A DNA stretch of 64,000 nt. Source: Beggiatoa leptomitoformis (GTDB lineage: Bacteria; Pseudomonadota; Gammaproteobacteria; Beggiatoales; Beggiatoaceae). The stretch spans positions 2,552,261-2,616,260 of the forward strand of contig NZ_CP012373.2 of the NCBI RefSeq assembly GCF_001305575.3. The letters are read 5' to 3'. The position numbers were made by a program, and so were the translations under genes. Positions within the stretch are counted from its first letter, which is position 1. Each line of letters starts with the position of its first letter. Positions 54,277-63,582 of the stretch are shown here, piece after piece. The notes under the pieces are model-generated. The model searched no databases and had not been told where the DNA came from. It saw only the letters and a program-made list of their open reading frames with translations.

Positions 54277-55476
54277 TTACCAAAGGAAGAAAGCACCGAC
54301 ACTGATTACGTCGGCTTTTTGATTACTGCCATCACCATACCATTCATTTTCTGCGCGGGTGTATTCACCAACAAGTTTCAACCACTTATTCATATCGTGA
54401 TATACGCCTGCTGTTGTAGAGCTTTGTTTAGAAATATGGCGTTTACCTGAGGCTCTATCCGCATCAGTTTCATCGGCATTACTTTCACCATAACTCAAAC
54501 CAAATTTTGTAGAACCCATGGTGTAAGCAGCTTGCGCAATAAAGCCGTCGTTATCCCGTTCTTCCCCTGCACTGTCTAACGAATCAGTGTCTAACATTAA
54601 GGTTGAACCCAGTGCTTGTCCTGTATAACCAGAGACTAAAAATTCTAGTCCGTTATCCATGACCAATTGTCCACCTAATGCAAGACCTCTTGCACTCACA
54701 TCGCCACCTGTCGCAAAGCTGGCTTCTTGCCATAAACCATTCACCCAGCCTTGTATTTTGTTGGTGCCAATGGTGGATGCGTAAGATAACTCGCCTTCAA
54801 AAGCAGGCATGTCTGTTTCGGTAGCGGCAACATCCCCTTTAATTTGGCTAGGGTCAACGATAGAACCAGAGAATTGTAAACCATTCATATTTGGTGTGGT
54901 GTAACGCATTTGTGCGTTAAAGTTGGCATAGATATAACCATAGCCAATCCGCCCCAAGGTTGTACCGCCACCATTAACCCCCCCTTGCACACCAACACCA
55001 AATAATGTCATGTCAGTGAGTAAATTTTTCCCTTGAAACAGGTTTAAAGCACGACCAACCAACACTTCCCCAAAGTTACCTTCTACTTTAAAAAAGGCTT
55101 CACGCAAGTCAATTTGTGAACCAAACTGGTTTTTAGTGCCTGCATTTTGGATTTGTGGATACAATCCGATACGCGCATTACCACGAATGCCATCAATCAT
55201 AGGAGAACGGATATTAAATCCTAAAACAGCCGGTAATAACCCTGTCCGTACACGGGTAGAGTCTTCGCCAGAAATATTACCGCCAACCGTATTATCAGGT
55301 ACTGAATCAGAGCTTTCATTGACTAAAAAGCCATTGATACTACCATCAGAACTGAATTCCCAGCCGTTATTACCACCCAAGGCGATTTCAGCATGGCTCA
55401 CATTTGCCAATGCTAATAAACAGGAAGCCGTTAAAACACGTAATGTCGTTGTTGTTAATTTATTATTTTTCATCAT
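54277..55476 (-). CDS. Gram-negative porin (outer-membrane general porin family)
   Basis: 399 residues. GAGGAG six bases before the first ATG decides the start. Signal peptide VLTASCLLALANVSHAEIA. The mature chain alternates as 16-strand porins do, with LREAFFKVEGNFGEVLVGRAL (the start of the third loop region) and QMRYTTPNMNGLQFSGS. It ends in an aromatic (FFLW) where most porins have Phe. It should allow diffusion of small solutes across the outer membrane. Specificity is unknown. Confidence 0.88.
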   Translation of the reverse strand: MMKNNKLTTTTLRVLTASCLLALANVSHAEIALGGNNGWEFSSDGSINGFLVNESSDSVPDNTVGGNISGEDSTRVRTGLLPAVLGFNIRSPMIDGIRGNARIGLYPQIQNAGTKNQFGSQIDLREAFFKVEGNFGEVLVGRALNLFQGKNLLTDMTLFGVGVQGGVNGGGTTLGRIGYGYIYANFNAQMRYTTPNMNGLQFSGSIVDPSQIKGDVAATETDMPAFEGELSYASTIGTNKIQGWVNGLWQEASFATGGDVSARGLALGGQLVMDNGLEFLVSGYTGQALGSTLMLDTDSLDSAGEERDNDGFIAQAAYTMGSTKFGLSYGESNADETDADRASGKRHISKQSSTTAGVYHDMNKWLKLVGEYTRAENEWYGDGSNQKADVISVGAFFLW

Positions 55477-56119
55477 TATTATCTCCTCAGCAATTAATTG
55501 TAATAATTTAGTATTGTTTTTACTATCCTTTGGATGTTTCTACTAACGGACAGCACAACTGTTAAACATCACTCCATGCAAGCCAAATGAAATGTATAAC
55601 AAAAGTCGGCTTAAATACAACATCTGCTTTTAGTTATGATTAAAATACAACAGATGTGACAAATAGCAGTTACTAAGGCAAAAAATACGCCATTAAATAT
55701 ATTTTTTTGCATTAAATAAAAAATTAAATATACTTAATAAGTTAAATTTATCACTTGTTAAAAAATAGCCATTGTATGAAAAAATATAGTAACACTTATC
55801 AAGTCGCTGTCATAAATTTGCGACAATACAATTACACAGTTTGTGCCATTAAAAAACGGTGTAACGACTCATGACAAGAGGTTCAGAATAAAAATCGGTA
55901 AAGAAATTAAAATTAGTTTTAATTTTAAATTAAATGTGAGTATTAATTTTTTATAATGCGCAAATATTAAAATAGATTTTTTATTTTCAAGCGATTAAAT
56001 TCAAACAGGGTATTCATTGACGCATAACTAGAATTTATTCATTTTTTCTTAAAAAAGATTATTTCTTTTCATAAGAAAAACTTATAATAATGCTTTTACA
56101 CATCACTTAGGAGGTGAAA
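55477..56119. other. Long AT-rich divergent region
   Basis: About 640 bp between porin and acyl-CoA ligase genes on opposite strands. AT content is very high from 55680 to 56090 (many TTTTAA/AAATTA tracts). No ORF or RNA is recognisable. The strong ribosome-binding site AGGAGGTG at the right end belongs to the ligase. Regulation of both outer-membrane porin and ligase probably sits here. Confidence 0.45.
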
Positions 56120-57748
56120 ATGTCCACGAATCCGTATAGTTTGGGGCTAGATAAAAACGATGCCAATTATGTTCCCTTATCGCCACTGACCTTTATAGAA
56201 CGTGCTGCCTATGTCCATCCGACCCATGTCGCTGTTATACATGGTGATGCACGTTACACATGGGCAGAAACATACACACGTTGTCGTCGCCTTGCCTCTG
56301 CCTTACAAAGACGCGGAATTAAAAAGGGTGATACTGTCGCCGTTATGGCACCTAATGTGCCTGCTATTTTCGAAGCCAGCTTTGGCGTGCCGATGATAGG
56401 CGCGGTGTTAAATACCCTTAACACTCGTTTAGACCCCGAAATGATTGCTTTCATGTTACAACATGGTGAAGCAAAAATTCTCATCACAGATAAAGAATTT
56501 TCCCCCATTATCAGCCGTGCATTACACTTCTTAGAAAAACCACCCATCATTATTGATATTAATGATGAACAAGCAAAAAGCGGTTCTTTACTGGGTGAAA
56601 AAGATTATGAAGCCTTTTTAGCTGAAGGTGACCCCGAGTTTGTCTGGCAACCACCTGAAGATGAATGGCAAGCCATCAGCCTCAACTACACTTCTGGCAC
56701 AACAGGGAATCCTAAAGGTGTGGTTTATCATCATCGCGGAGCTTACCTCAATGCGATGAGCAACATCATTTCATGGGAACTGCCAAAACATGCAGTTTAC
56801 CTATGGACATTGCCCATGTTCCATTGCAATGGCTGGTGTTTCCCTTGGACAATGGCGGCAGTTGCAGGAACAAATGTTTGTTTACGTCGTATTGAAGCCG
56901 ATTTAATTTATGAATTAGTTGCTAATGAACAAGTTACTCACTATTGTGGTGCGCCCATTGTTCATAACATGCTCCTCAACGCACCGCGTGCCGTGCGGGA
57001 GAAAAAGCATCATATCGTTAAAGGGATGATTGCCGCCGCTGCTCCACCTGCTGCCGTATTAGAAGGGATGGAGAAAAACGGTTTTAAAATCACCCATGTT
57101 TATGGCTTAACAGAGACTTATGGCCCTTCCGTTGTTTGCGAATGGCACAATGAATGGGATGCCTTACCAATTGAAGACCGCGCCCGCCTTAACGCTCGTC
57201 AAGGTGTCCGTTCCCACGTCTTAGAAGGACTAATGGTTGCTGACCCAACGACATTAGAGCCAGTACCCGCCGATGGGAAGACCTTGGGAGAAATCTTCAT
57301 GCGGGGAAATAACGTTATGATGGGCTATCTCAAAAATCCCAAAGCAACGGATGAATCCTTCAGTGGCGGTTGGTTTCACAGTGGCGATTTAGGCGTGATG
57401 CACCCTGATGGCTATATTGAAATCAAAGACCGTTCTAAAGACATTATTATTTCTGGCGGTGAAAATATTTCCACGATTGAAGTAGAAGATGTTTTATATC
57501 GTCATCCCGCAATTTTAGAAGCGGCTGTCGTCGCGCGTCCTGACGCAAAATGGGGGGAAACACCTTGCGCATTTATCACACTCCGTGAAGATGCAGCCCC
57601 CGTTACTGCCAACGAAATTATTGAGTTTTGCCGTACTCAAATGGCACATTACAAAGTGCCTAGACACATTGTTTTTGGACAACTGCCTAAAACTTCTACA
57701 GGAAAAATTCAAAAATTTGTTTTACGCGATAAAGCAAAAGTCGTTTAA
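56120..57748 (+). CDS. Acyl-CoA synthetase (AMP-forming)
   Basis: 542 residues from ATG 56120, preceded by the near-ideal AGGAGGTGAAA. The adenylate-forming motifs are intact: YTSGTTGNPKGV, MFHCNGWCFPWTMAA, YGLTETYGPS, GWFHSGDLGVMHPDGYIEIKD and the catalytic Lys near the end (KTSTGKIQK). The HCNGW block places it with medium/long-chain fatty acyl- and related acyl-CoA ligases. The substrate is unknown. An enoyl-CoA hydratase gene follows 110 bp away behind a terminator-like hairpin. Confidence 0.92.
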   Translation: MSTNPYSLGLDKNDANYVPLSPLTFIERAAYVHPTHVAVIHGDARYTWAETYTRCRRLASALQRRGIKKGDTVAVMAPNVPAIFEASFGVPMIGAVLNTLNTRLDPEMIAFMLQHGEAKILITDKEFSPIISRALHFLEKPPIIIDINDEQAKSGSLLGEKDYEAFLAEGDPEFVWQPPEDEWQAISLNYTSGTTGNPKGVVYHHRGAYLNAMSNIISWELPKHAVYLWTLPMFHCNGWCFPWTMAAVAGTNVCLRRIEADLIYELVANEQVTHYCGAPIVHNMLLNAPRAVREKKHHIVKGMIAAAAPPAAVLEGMEKNGFKITHVYGLTETYGPSVVCEWHNEWDALPIEDRARLNARQGVRSHVLEGLMVADPTTLEPVPADGKTLGEIFMRGNNVMMGYLKNPKATDESFSGGWFHSGDLGVMHPDGYIEIKDRSKDIIISGGENISTIEVEDVLYRHPAILEAAVVARPDAKWGETPCAFITLREDAAPVTANEIIEFCRTQMAHYKVPRHIVFGQLPKTSTGKIQKFVLRDKAKVV

Positions 57749-57772
57749 TCCATTGCCTTTTCATTAAGTAAT

Positions 57773-57809
57773 AAGGACTGCTAATCTTTAAAAGACTAGC
57801 AGTCCTTTT
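57773..57809 (+). terminator. Terminator between acyl-CoA ligase and enoyl-CoA hydratase
   Basis: AAGGACTGCTA (57773-57783) pairs with TAGCAGTCCTT (57797-57807) and ends with TTTTG. The arm resembles the hairpin arms of the 35203-35426 element. Confidence 0.75.
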
Positions 57810-57858
57810 GAACATTAAAGACAGGCAGAAATTATTAATCCAAAGGAGAACATAACAC

Positions 57859-58656
57859 ATGAGTGCCGTTTTAGACCTCGAACAACAACCTTATTTACAC
57901 CGCCAAGATGCACAAGGTATCACCACCTTAACGTTAAATCGTCCCAAACAATACAATGCCCTTTCCCAAGCAATGCTTCATGCGTTACAAACAGAATTAG
58001 ACCTTATTGCCAAAGAGGAACACATCAACGTCGTGATTATTGCCGCCGAAGGCAAAGCCTTTTGTGCAGGACATGATTTAAAAGAAATTCGTAGCCAACA
58101 CGACGAAGCCTTTTGTCACACCCTATTCCAACAATGTGGCAAAGTGATGCAGACCATTAACCAACTGCCTCAACCCGTTATTGCGCAAGTGCAAGGAATT
58201 GCAACAGCCGCAGGTTGCCAACTGGTTGCCGCGTGCGATTTAGCCGTCAGCGTGGACACAGCCAAATTTGCGACATCAGGCATTAATGTAGGATTATTTT
58301 GTAGCACCCCCGCAGTGCCACTCAGTCGCAACCTTCCCCGTAAACAAGCGATGGAATTACTCCTCACAGGTGACTTTATCGACGCATCAACGGCTTTACA
58401 ATATGGTTTAATCAATCGTGTTGTGCCTGCTGAACAATTAGTTAGCAGCGTACAAGTCCTCGCAGAATCCATTGCGGCAAAATCCACAACCGCCATCCGT
58501 ATGGGTAAGCAGCTATTTTATAAACAATTAGAAATGCCACTGATTGATGCTTACCGCTATGCAGCAGAGGTGATGGTGTGCAATATCATGGATGATGATG
58601 CAAAAGAAGGGATTGATGCGTTTATACAAAAACGTCAACCTGTGTGGAAAAAGTAG
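57859..58656 (+). CDS. Enoyl-CoA hydratase/isomerase family protein (ECHDC3-like)
   Basis: 265 residues, crotonase fold. Oxyanion-hole motifs: AFCAGHDLKEIRS and GIATAAGCQLVAACDLAVS. The C-terminal DASTALQYGLINRVVP is typical. The short AGHDL and FATSGINVGLFCSTPAVPLSR segment resemble ECHDC3-type proteins more than classic FadB. Paired with the upstream ligase it suggests activation and further metabolism of an acyl group. Exact reaction unknown. CCAAAGGAGAACATAACAC precedes the ATG. Confidence 0.9.
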   Translation: MSAVLDLEQQPYLHRQDAQGITTLTLNRPKQYNALSQAMLHALQTELDLIAKEEHINVVIIAAEGKAFCAGHDLKEIRSQHDEAFCHTLFQQCGKVMQTINQLPQPVIAQVQGIATAAGCQLVAACDLAVSVDTAKFATSGINVGLFCSTPAVPLSRNLPRKQAMELLLTGDFIDASTALQYGLINRVVPAEQLVSSVQVLAESIAAKSTTAIRMGKQLFYKQLEMPLIDAYRYAAEVMVCNIMDDDAKEGIDAFIQKRQPVWKK

Positions 58657-58671
58657 TTCTATTAGAATGAT

Positions 58672-58705
58672 AAAGCCCCATCAAATTATTGATGAGGCTT
58701 TTTTT
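58672..58705 (+). terminator. Rho-independent terminator after the hydratase
   Basis: AAAGCCCCATCAA pairs with TTGATGAGGCTTT around ATTA, followed by TTTTATT. It is 16 bp past the stop codon. Confidence 0.85.
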
Positions 58706-58736
58706 ATTGGACGCGTAAAGATTAACGGTTATGCAC

Positions 58737-59069
58737 TTAAATTGGTGGCAAAAATGGAGTGACTTTCGACTTGAGCAATTTTATTAACTCAGGCTGCATA
58801 AATTTATAATTATCTTTAATATTTAAACAAATAATGCGGGTATTTAATAACTGCGCTTGATAGTTTGTCGAAAGTTTTTCTTTATGCTTGCGTTCCATCA
58901 CAAAAATAATTTCTGCCCAACTCACTAATTCAGGTGTCAGTGGATTTTCCGCATCATGATTTAACCCCGCAGACAAACATTCTACGGCACTATTTTCCGA
59001 GAAAATTTGCTCCGCCGTGGGGCTACGCCACTTATTTTGACTGCAAATAAAGAGAATTTTGATAGTCAT
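58737..59069 (-). CDS. Low-molecular-weight protein-tyrosine-phosphatase-like protein
   Basis: 110 residues. The P-loop reads CSQNKWRSPTAE, an exact C-x5-R-S loop. In classical LMW-PTPases the loop is CxxNxCRSP; Trp replaces the second Cys, as in the short COG4551-type group. A following acid region (ELVSWAEIIFVMERKHK) keeps the fold but the DPY general-acid loop is not obvious. Predicted phosphatase; substrates unknown. Confidence 0.78.
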   Translation of the reverse strand: MTIKILFICSQNKWRSPTAEQIFSENSAVECLSAGLNHDAENPLTPELVSWAEIIFVMERKHKEKLSTNYQAQLLNTRIICLNIKDNYKFMQPELIKLLKSKVTPFLPPI

Positions 59070-59235
59070 GTTGGTAAAATTGTTTTTTGTAGTGTGTATG
59101 AAATATAGCTTTCATACACTTGAATGGTTTTATTGAGCAGGAGGACGAGGTTGCCTACAACATTTTTGCCAGAATAAAGTGCGTTATAGTGCGAAAACAT
59201 TCACCTAACTCACTTTATGTTTGTTTGTCGTACAG

Positions 59236-59628
59236 TTAAGTAAATTCACGCAAATCAGTTACTGTTTGACAGATAATATCAATCCCTATTTCCCCTTCTG
59301 CATGAAAATGAAACAAATTTTTTAACTCAGAATATGTATATGTTTCACCTTTATAGTTCAAATATCCATGATTTAATTTAGAAAAAATATTTCTTCCAGT
59401 ATCTAATTTTGCTAAGCTTACCTCGCAGAGAAAGAATACAAACCCTTTGTGTTCTGGGTCTCTTGAAATCGATACATGAAGCACATCATCAAGTGAAAAC
59501 ACAATCCGACTTTCTGGAATACATTGATATGAAAGTATTATTTTTACAGATGAAAGTTCTTGAATAAAAAGTAGTTCTTCTAAATCAATGTTAGCAATGA
59601 AGTTAAGAGTGTCATAAATACCCTTCAT
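59236..59628 (-). CDS. Hypothetical protein
   Basis: 130 residues, low GC, soluble, acidic/aromatic (DTLNFIANIDLEELLFIQEL; LDDVLHVSISRDPEHKGFVF). No signal peptide or known motif. It lies between the small phosphatase and a polytopic membrane gene on the same strand, 71 bp from the latter. The codon pattern looks coding. I do not recognise it; the layout could fit an immunity-type or adaptor protein. Confidence 0.5.
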   Translation of the reverse strand: MKGIYDTLNFIANIDLEELLFIQELSSVKIILSYQCIPESRIVFSLDDVLHVSISRDPEHKGFVFFLCEVSLAKLDTGRNIFSKLNHGYLNYKGETYTYSELKNLFHFHAEGEIGIDIICQTVTDLREFT

Positions 59629-59699
59629 TTTTTAATATATTCTCCAGTTGAGTGTGTATTTGCACCAGATTCATTGAGGTGAAAAATCAAGGTCTAACC

Positions 59700-61166
59700 T
59701 CATTTATCAAGTGACACTAAACGTCTTCCCCACCCAGTTATTACCCCAAAAAACAGCAATAAACTACTGCAAAACAACATAAAACTGTTATTTAATAATT
59801 CTTTTGTCAATCCCATTGATAAAGTAGCAGGCGAAAATAGGGGCAATACCTGACGAAAAACGGGGTCATCCAAGTAGTGCATCAATAATGCGGGGTCATT
59901 GTGTGGAATATCAAACTGCGAATGAACCCGTTGAAAAACTTGTAGGTTATTTGTCAACACATAGTTTTTTACAACTTGTTCATACGTAATTTTATAACCC
60001 GCCTTTCTTTCCATCACGGGAAAATTTATCAACATCAATAAACCCAATCCCGACACGAATAAAAATAACCATACCGCAAAATAACTTTTTACCCAGAAAA
60101 TAAAACGGGTGGGCAGTTCCTCAACACGGCTAAGGCTATAAAATGCTAATATATTTGCCAATACCCCAAATAAGAAAATATCCATTTGTCTTGCAGAAGG
60201 ATAAGGAACTGCATTGCCCCGCCCATACGCTAGCGCAATCGCTTGTAATATGCCCCATCCACCTAACACAAGAATGATTTGTTCTAAGGTAGTTGGTACA
60301 CGCCGTTGCCAAAAAATACGAACCATAAAAATGCAAAAAGGAAAGTAAAAAATCAGGCTAAACAATGGTCTGCCTACCCAAGGAAAAGCAAGGGCTTTGC
60401 CTAATGCAAGCATAAATTCTTCTAGCGTATTTACTTTTCCCCACATTAATTCAGTTTGTGGAATTTGTAAGATAAAGATGAGCGAAGGTAAGATAAAAAC
60501 AACACTGATTAAGAGGGTTAATAAATGTGAACGACGTTGTGTTTTATCTACAATGGCAAGATATATTTTTAACAATACAATGACTAATAACATAAAAAAA
60601 CCTGATGAGACGCTAAAAAAAGCTAAAAAACCACACACCGCCCCAAACCACCATTGCCATGTAAAAGGTTGATGCACTAATAAACCATTAACTGTAAAAA
60701 TACTCAGTAAAAATAAAACAAACCATGCAGACTGAAACCCCCATACAGTATTCATCCAGCCTAAAGGCAGACTCCATAACACGGCTAAACTACAAAAAAT
60801 AAATAATTGCCATACAGGTGTTAAAAAAGGCTGTACTAAACGGAATAATGCAACCGCTGTCATACTCGCAATACAAGCACTTATTATCATTTCTAATAAG
60901 GTATTCCACACCCCTGTGAGTTGCACAATTGCAAGGGTTAAGACATGCGCCCATAACACATAATGTTCATTATTTGGCGCAAAAAAAGATTTTATGGTTA
61001 AGTCATTATGTGCGAAAGCCTGAACAAGACCCGCTTGATTGTCCCATTCATCCCAAAAAGGCATAGGACTACCTAGCCAAGCAATAAGCCATAAACGAGC
61101 AGTAAAAATAGTTAAGACAATCGCAAATATTTCTACACTCGTTAAATCATTCTTTATAGTTGTCAT
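59700..61166 (-). CDS. Polytopic membrane protein, glycosyltransferase-C-like
   Basis: 488 residues with about 10-11 membrane segments. After TM1 comes GSPMPFWDEWDNQ, a periplasmic acidic loop like the DE/DD motif of GT-C glycosyltransferases, followed by FFAPNNEHYVLW. Such proteins often take part in surface-glycan assembly. The flanking Wzt-like ATPase gene, divergent from it, fits this theme. The family has no characterised member I can name. Confidence 0.6.
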   Translation of the reverse strand: MTTIKNDLTSVEIFAIVLTIFTARLWLIAWLGSPMPFWDEWDNQAGLVQAFAHNDLTIKSFFAPNNEHYVLWAHVLTLAIVQLTGVWNTLLEMIISACIASMTAVALFRLVQPFLTPVWQLFIFCSLAVLWSLPLGWMNTVWGFQSAWFVLFLLSIFTVNGLLVHQPFTWQWWFGAVCGFLAFFSVSSGFFMLLVIVLLKIYLAIVDKTQRRSHLLTLLISVVFILPSLIFILQIPQTELMWGKVNTLEEFMLALGKALAFPWVGRPLFSLIFYFPFCIFMVRIFWQRRVPTTLEQIILVLGGWGILQAIALAYGRGNAVPYPSARQMDIFLFGVLANILAFYSLSRVEELPTRFIFWVKSYFAVWLFLFVSGLGLLMLINFPVMERKAGYKITYEQVVKNYVLTNNLQVFQRVHSQFDIPHNDPALLMHYLDDPVFRQVLPLFSPATLSMGLTKELLNNSFMLFCSSLLLFFGVITGWGRRLVSLDK

Positions 61167-61434
61167 GGTTTTATGTCATCTGTTTAAAAAAGAAAAATGG
61201 TTATTACTTAGCACGTATTCAAAAGATTAAGATAAATTTTCGTACCTGTTAATATTAAAAACCTTGATTGAGGCAGTGATTACATTGTTTAACACAACTA
61301 AAATTTGTTTATCCGAATTTAACACAGAAATAATAAACTGATTGCCCAACTTTTCCATCCTAGCGCGAAATCTAAAACGGAAAGCGTATAATGACAACCC
61401 GCCTTCTTTTCTCTCCCTTAATTGACGCGAAAAC

Positions 61435-62643
61435 ATGCAAGTTATCCGATTAGAAAATGTTAATAAAACATATAGTTATTATGCACATGGCGTTGATAGA
61501 TTACTAGAAATTCTAACCAAACGACGACATCATGAAGAATTTGTTGCATTACACCCATTAAATTTGACGATAGAGCATGGTCAAGTCATCGGCGTTATAG
61601 GAAATAATGGCGCAGGAAAAAGTACCTTATTAAAAATTATTGCAGGCACGCTAAGCCCTGACAAAGGCACAAGCCATGTGCTTGGGCGAGTTTCTGCCCT
61701 GTTAGAGCTAGGTGGTGGGTTTCACCCTGACATGACAGGTCGAGAAAATGTCTATCTTAACGGTACGATGATGGGATTAACCATTCCTGAAATTGACAAG
61801 CTATATCATGCTATTGTCGAGTTTGCAGGTATTCAAGAATTTATGGATCACCCTGTTAAAACGTATTCATCAGGGATGTTTGTTCGTCTTGCTTTTGCCG
61901 TTGCAACCTGTACCGAACCCGATATTTTAATTGTTGATGAAGCCTTATCTGTGGGAGATGGTGGATTTGCGCGCAAATCGTTTAATCGGATTATGCAATT
62001 TAAACAAGCAGGTAAAACGATTTTATTTTGTTCTCACTCCATGTATCAAATTGAGGCAATTTGCGACCGCGTGATATGGTTAGAACAAGGACAAATAAAA
62101 ATGGATGGTGTTCCAAGCAGTGTAGTCAGTGCTTACACAGAATCCTTATCGCAAAATGTTAATGCCCAACTAAATACAGCAACCACACCAGTAGAAAACG
62201 CGACAACTAGCACTTTTGTTGAAGGAACTGCCAAAATCAAAGAAGTAAGCGTTATGGCAGATGGTGTGACTGAGAAAAAATTGGATATATTCAGCTTACA
62301 CAGTGAGTTATGTGTCACTGTCAAATTTACTTCAGATATTAGCCTAGCATCGCCCACCGTGGGGGTTTTAGTGATTAATGCAGACGGACGCTTTATCACC
62401 AGTGCAGGCACACAACATGATGGATTACAAATTCAACGCGATGCCAAAGGCAATGCAACTGTGCGGGTTACTTTCCCCAAATTGGCATTGTTAAAAGGGG
62501 AATACTGGATAGATGTGTTTTTACTTTGTGAAAATGCAATTCACGTCTATGACCACGCCAGCGCGGTTGCGACATTAAATGTGCGTCAACAAGGTTTAGA
62601 ACAAGGGGTTGTGAGTTTACCAAGACAATGGGCGCAGATTTAG
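61435..62643 (+). CDS. Polysaccharide-export ABC ATPase, Wzt-like with C-terminal glycan-binding domain
   Basis: 402 residues. N-terminal ATPase: Walker A GNNGAGKSTL, GRVSALLELGGGFHPDMTGREN and signature YSSGMFVRLAFAVA, all hallmark of Wzt/TagH-type exporters; Walker B ILIVDEAL. Residues ~250-395 form a beta-sandwich like the Wzt C-terminal domain (LCVTVKFTSDISLASPTVGV). It drives flippase-like export of lipid-linked glycans with a Wzm permease. No permease gene is adjacent on either side. It is divergent from the GT-C-like gene. Confidence 0.88.
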   Translation: MQVIRLENVNKTYSYYAHGVDRLLEILTKRRHHEEFVALHPLNLTIEHGQVIGVIGNNGAGKSTLLKIIAGTLSPDKGTSHVLGRVSALLELGGGFHPDMTGRENVYLNGTMMGLTIPEIDKLYHAIVEFAGIQEFMDHPVKTYSSGMFVRLAFAVATCTEPDILIVDEALSVGDGGFARKSFNRIMQFKQAGKTILFCSHSMYQIEAICDRVIWLEQGQIKMDGVPSSVVSAYTESLSQNVNAQLNTATTPVENATTSTFVEGTAKIKEVSVMADGVTEKKLDIFSLHSELCVTVKFTSDISLASPTVGVLVINADGRFITSAGTQHDGLQIQRDAKGNATVRVTFPKLALLKGEYWIDVFLLCENAIHVYDHASAVATLNVRQQGLEQGVVSLPRQWAQI

Positions 62644-62797
62644 CGCGATGATAAGTTTTTAGGTCGTGCTACAAATCGTAAGGATGAGTCATTTTCTTGA
62701 TTCAGACAAACATTAAACCATGAGTAACACCACTGAAAGCAGTAGTCTTTATACTATTTTTGCAAGCGTTCTCATTAACGCTTAATTTGTTTAGCAC

Positions 62798-62967
62798 TAT
62801 AGCTAACGCACTTTAAAATGATTATTGTAGGGTGGAATAGGCGCAAGCCGTATTCCACAACAGTGCAAGCTTTCTGCATAAACTCAGCTATTTTTGGCGT
62901 TTTATGGTGGAATACGCTACGCTATTCCACCCTACATTAAGCTGCTTTTTAAGTTGCGTTAGCTATA
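62798..62967. mobile_element. MITE-like element, copy 2 (170 bp, inverted relative to copy 1)
   Basis: Reads TATAGCTAACGCACTTTA at the left and AAGTTGCGTTAGCTATA at the right. It is the reverse complement of 24835-25004 with one difference seen (GCATAAA here, GTATAAA in the other). It lies between the Wzt gene and the Cache-protein terminator, in intergenic DNA. Confidence 0.85.
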
Positions 62968-63007
62968 CCTAAATTTTTATCATTGAATAAAGAATAGTCG
63001 AATAAAA

Positions 63008-63040
63008 AATAGGCTAACTGTTTAAAACAGCTAGCCTATT
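63008..63040 (-). terminator. Terminator of the Cache-protein gene
   Basis: AATAGGCTA.CTGTTT pairs with AAACAG.TAGCCTATT across 63008-63040. On the minus strand the stem is followed by TTTTTTATT. It is 30 bp past the stop. Confidence 0.8.
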
Positions 63041-63069
63041 TATTTGCAAAAGCTAATTTGGTTTAAAAA

Positions 63070-63582
63070 TTAGAGTTTGCCATTTAAACCATCAACGGTT
63101 GCCGCGTCATCATAAATACCCGCGCCGACTTGAATGGTAGAGCCTTCAATCGCGTGAGCATAAGAGAACTTCTTGAAAACGCCTTCTACACCCGGTTTGG
63201 TCCATTGATATTCAACCCAACCACCTTTAGCACCTTCGCCAGCAGCACACAGTTCTTTGAACAGTTCTTTGGCGTTTTCTTTCGCTTTATCTTTCATTGC
63301 TAAAACGGGTTGACCGACTAATGCAGGGGCCATTGGATGAGCAACCATCTTGTCGCCTTTACAATCGTAAGCAAAGACATAGGTGTCTTTCCATACAAAC
63401 TTGCCGTCTTTCTTGTTTAACTCGGCTAAACCTGCGGTTGCATCTTTGGCTAATTCAGCAGCAGCTTCTTTGACTTTGGCAACCACTTCATCAGATGTTG
63501 CAACGTCAGCAGCAAAAACAGTGCTCACACCGAAACTGAACACAACACCAGCAGTTAAAGCGGCAATTTTGGTCAACTTCAT
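63070..63582 (-). CDS. Secreted single Cache-domain protein
   Basis: 170 residues with a signal peptide (KIAALTAGVVFSFGVSTVFAA). The mature protein is a stand-alone Cache-2-type sensor fold: a long helix (EVVAKVKEAAAELAKDATAGLAEL), then FVWKDTYVFAYDCKGDKMVAHP, GGWVEYQWTKPG and KKFSYAHAIEGSTIQVGAGIYD. It is periplasmic and probably binds a small ligand. No chemoreceptor or kinase is adjacent. AAAGGAGAATTTT lies before the ATG. Confidence 0.85.
   Translation of the reverse strand: MKLTKIAALTAGVVFSFGVSTVFAADVATSDEVVAKVKEAAAELAKDATAGLAELNKKDGKFVWKDTYVFAYDCKGDKMVAHPMAPALVGQPVLAMKDKAKENAKELFKELCAAGEGAKGGWVEYQWTKPGVEGVFKKFSYAHAIEGSTIQVGAGIYDDAATVDGLNGKL

Noticed and set aside
61227-61436. Open frame of 69 codons on the minus strand upstream of the Wzt-like gene
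   Set aside because: Arg-rich random-looking translation, covers the divergent promoter region, no ribosome-binding site.
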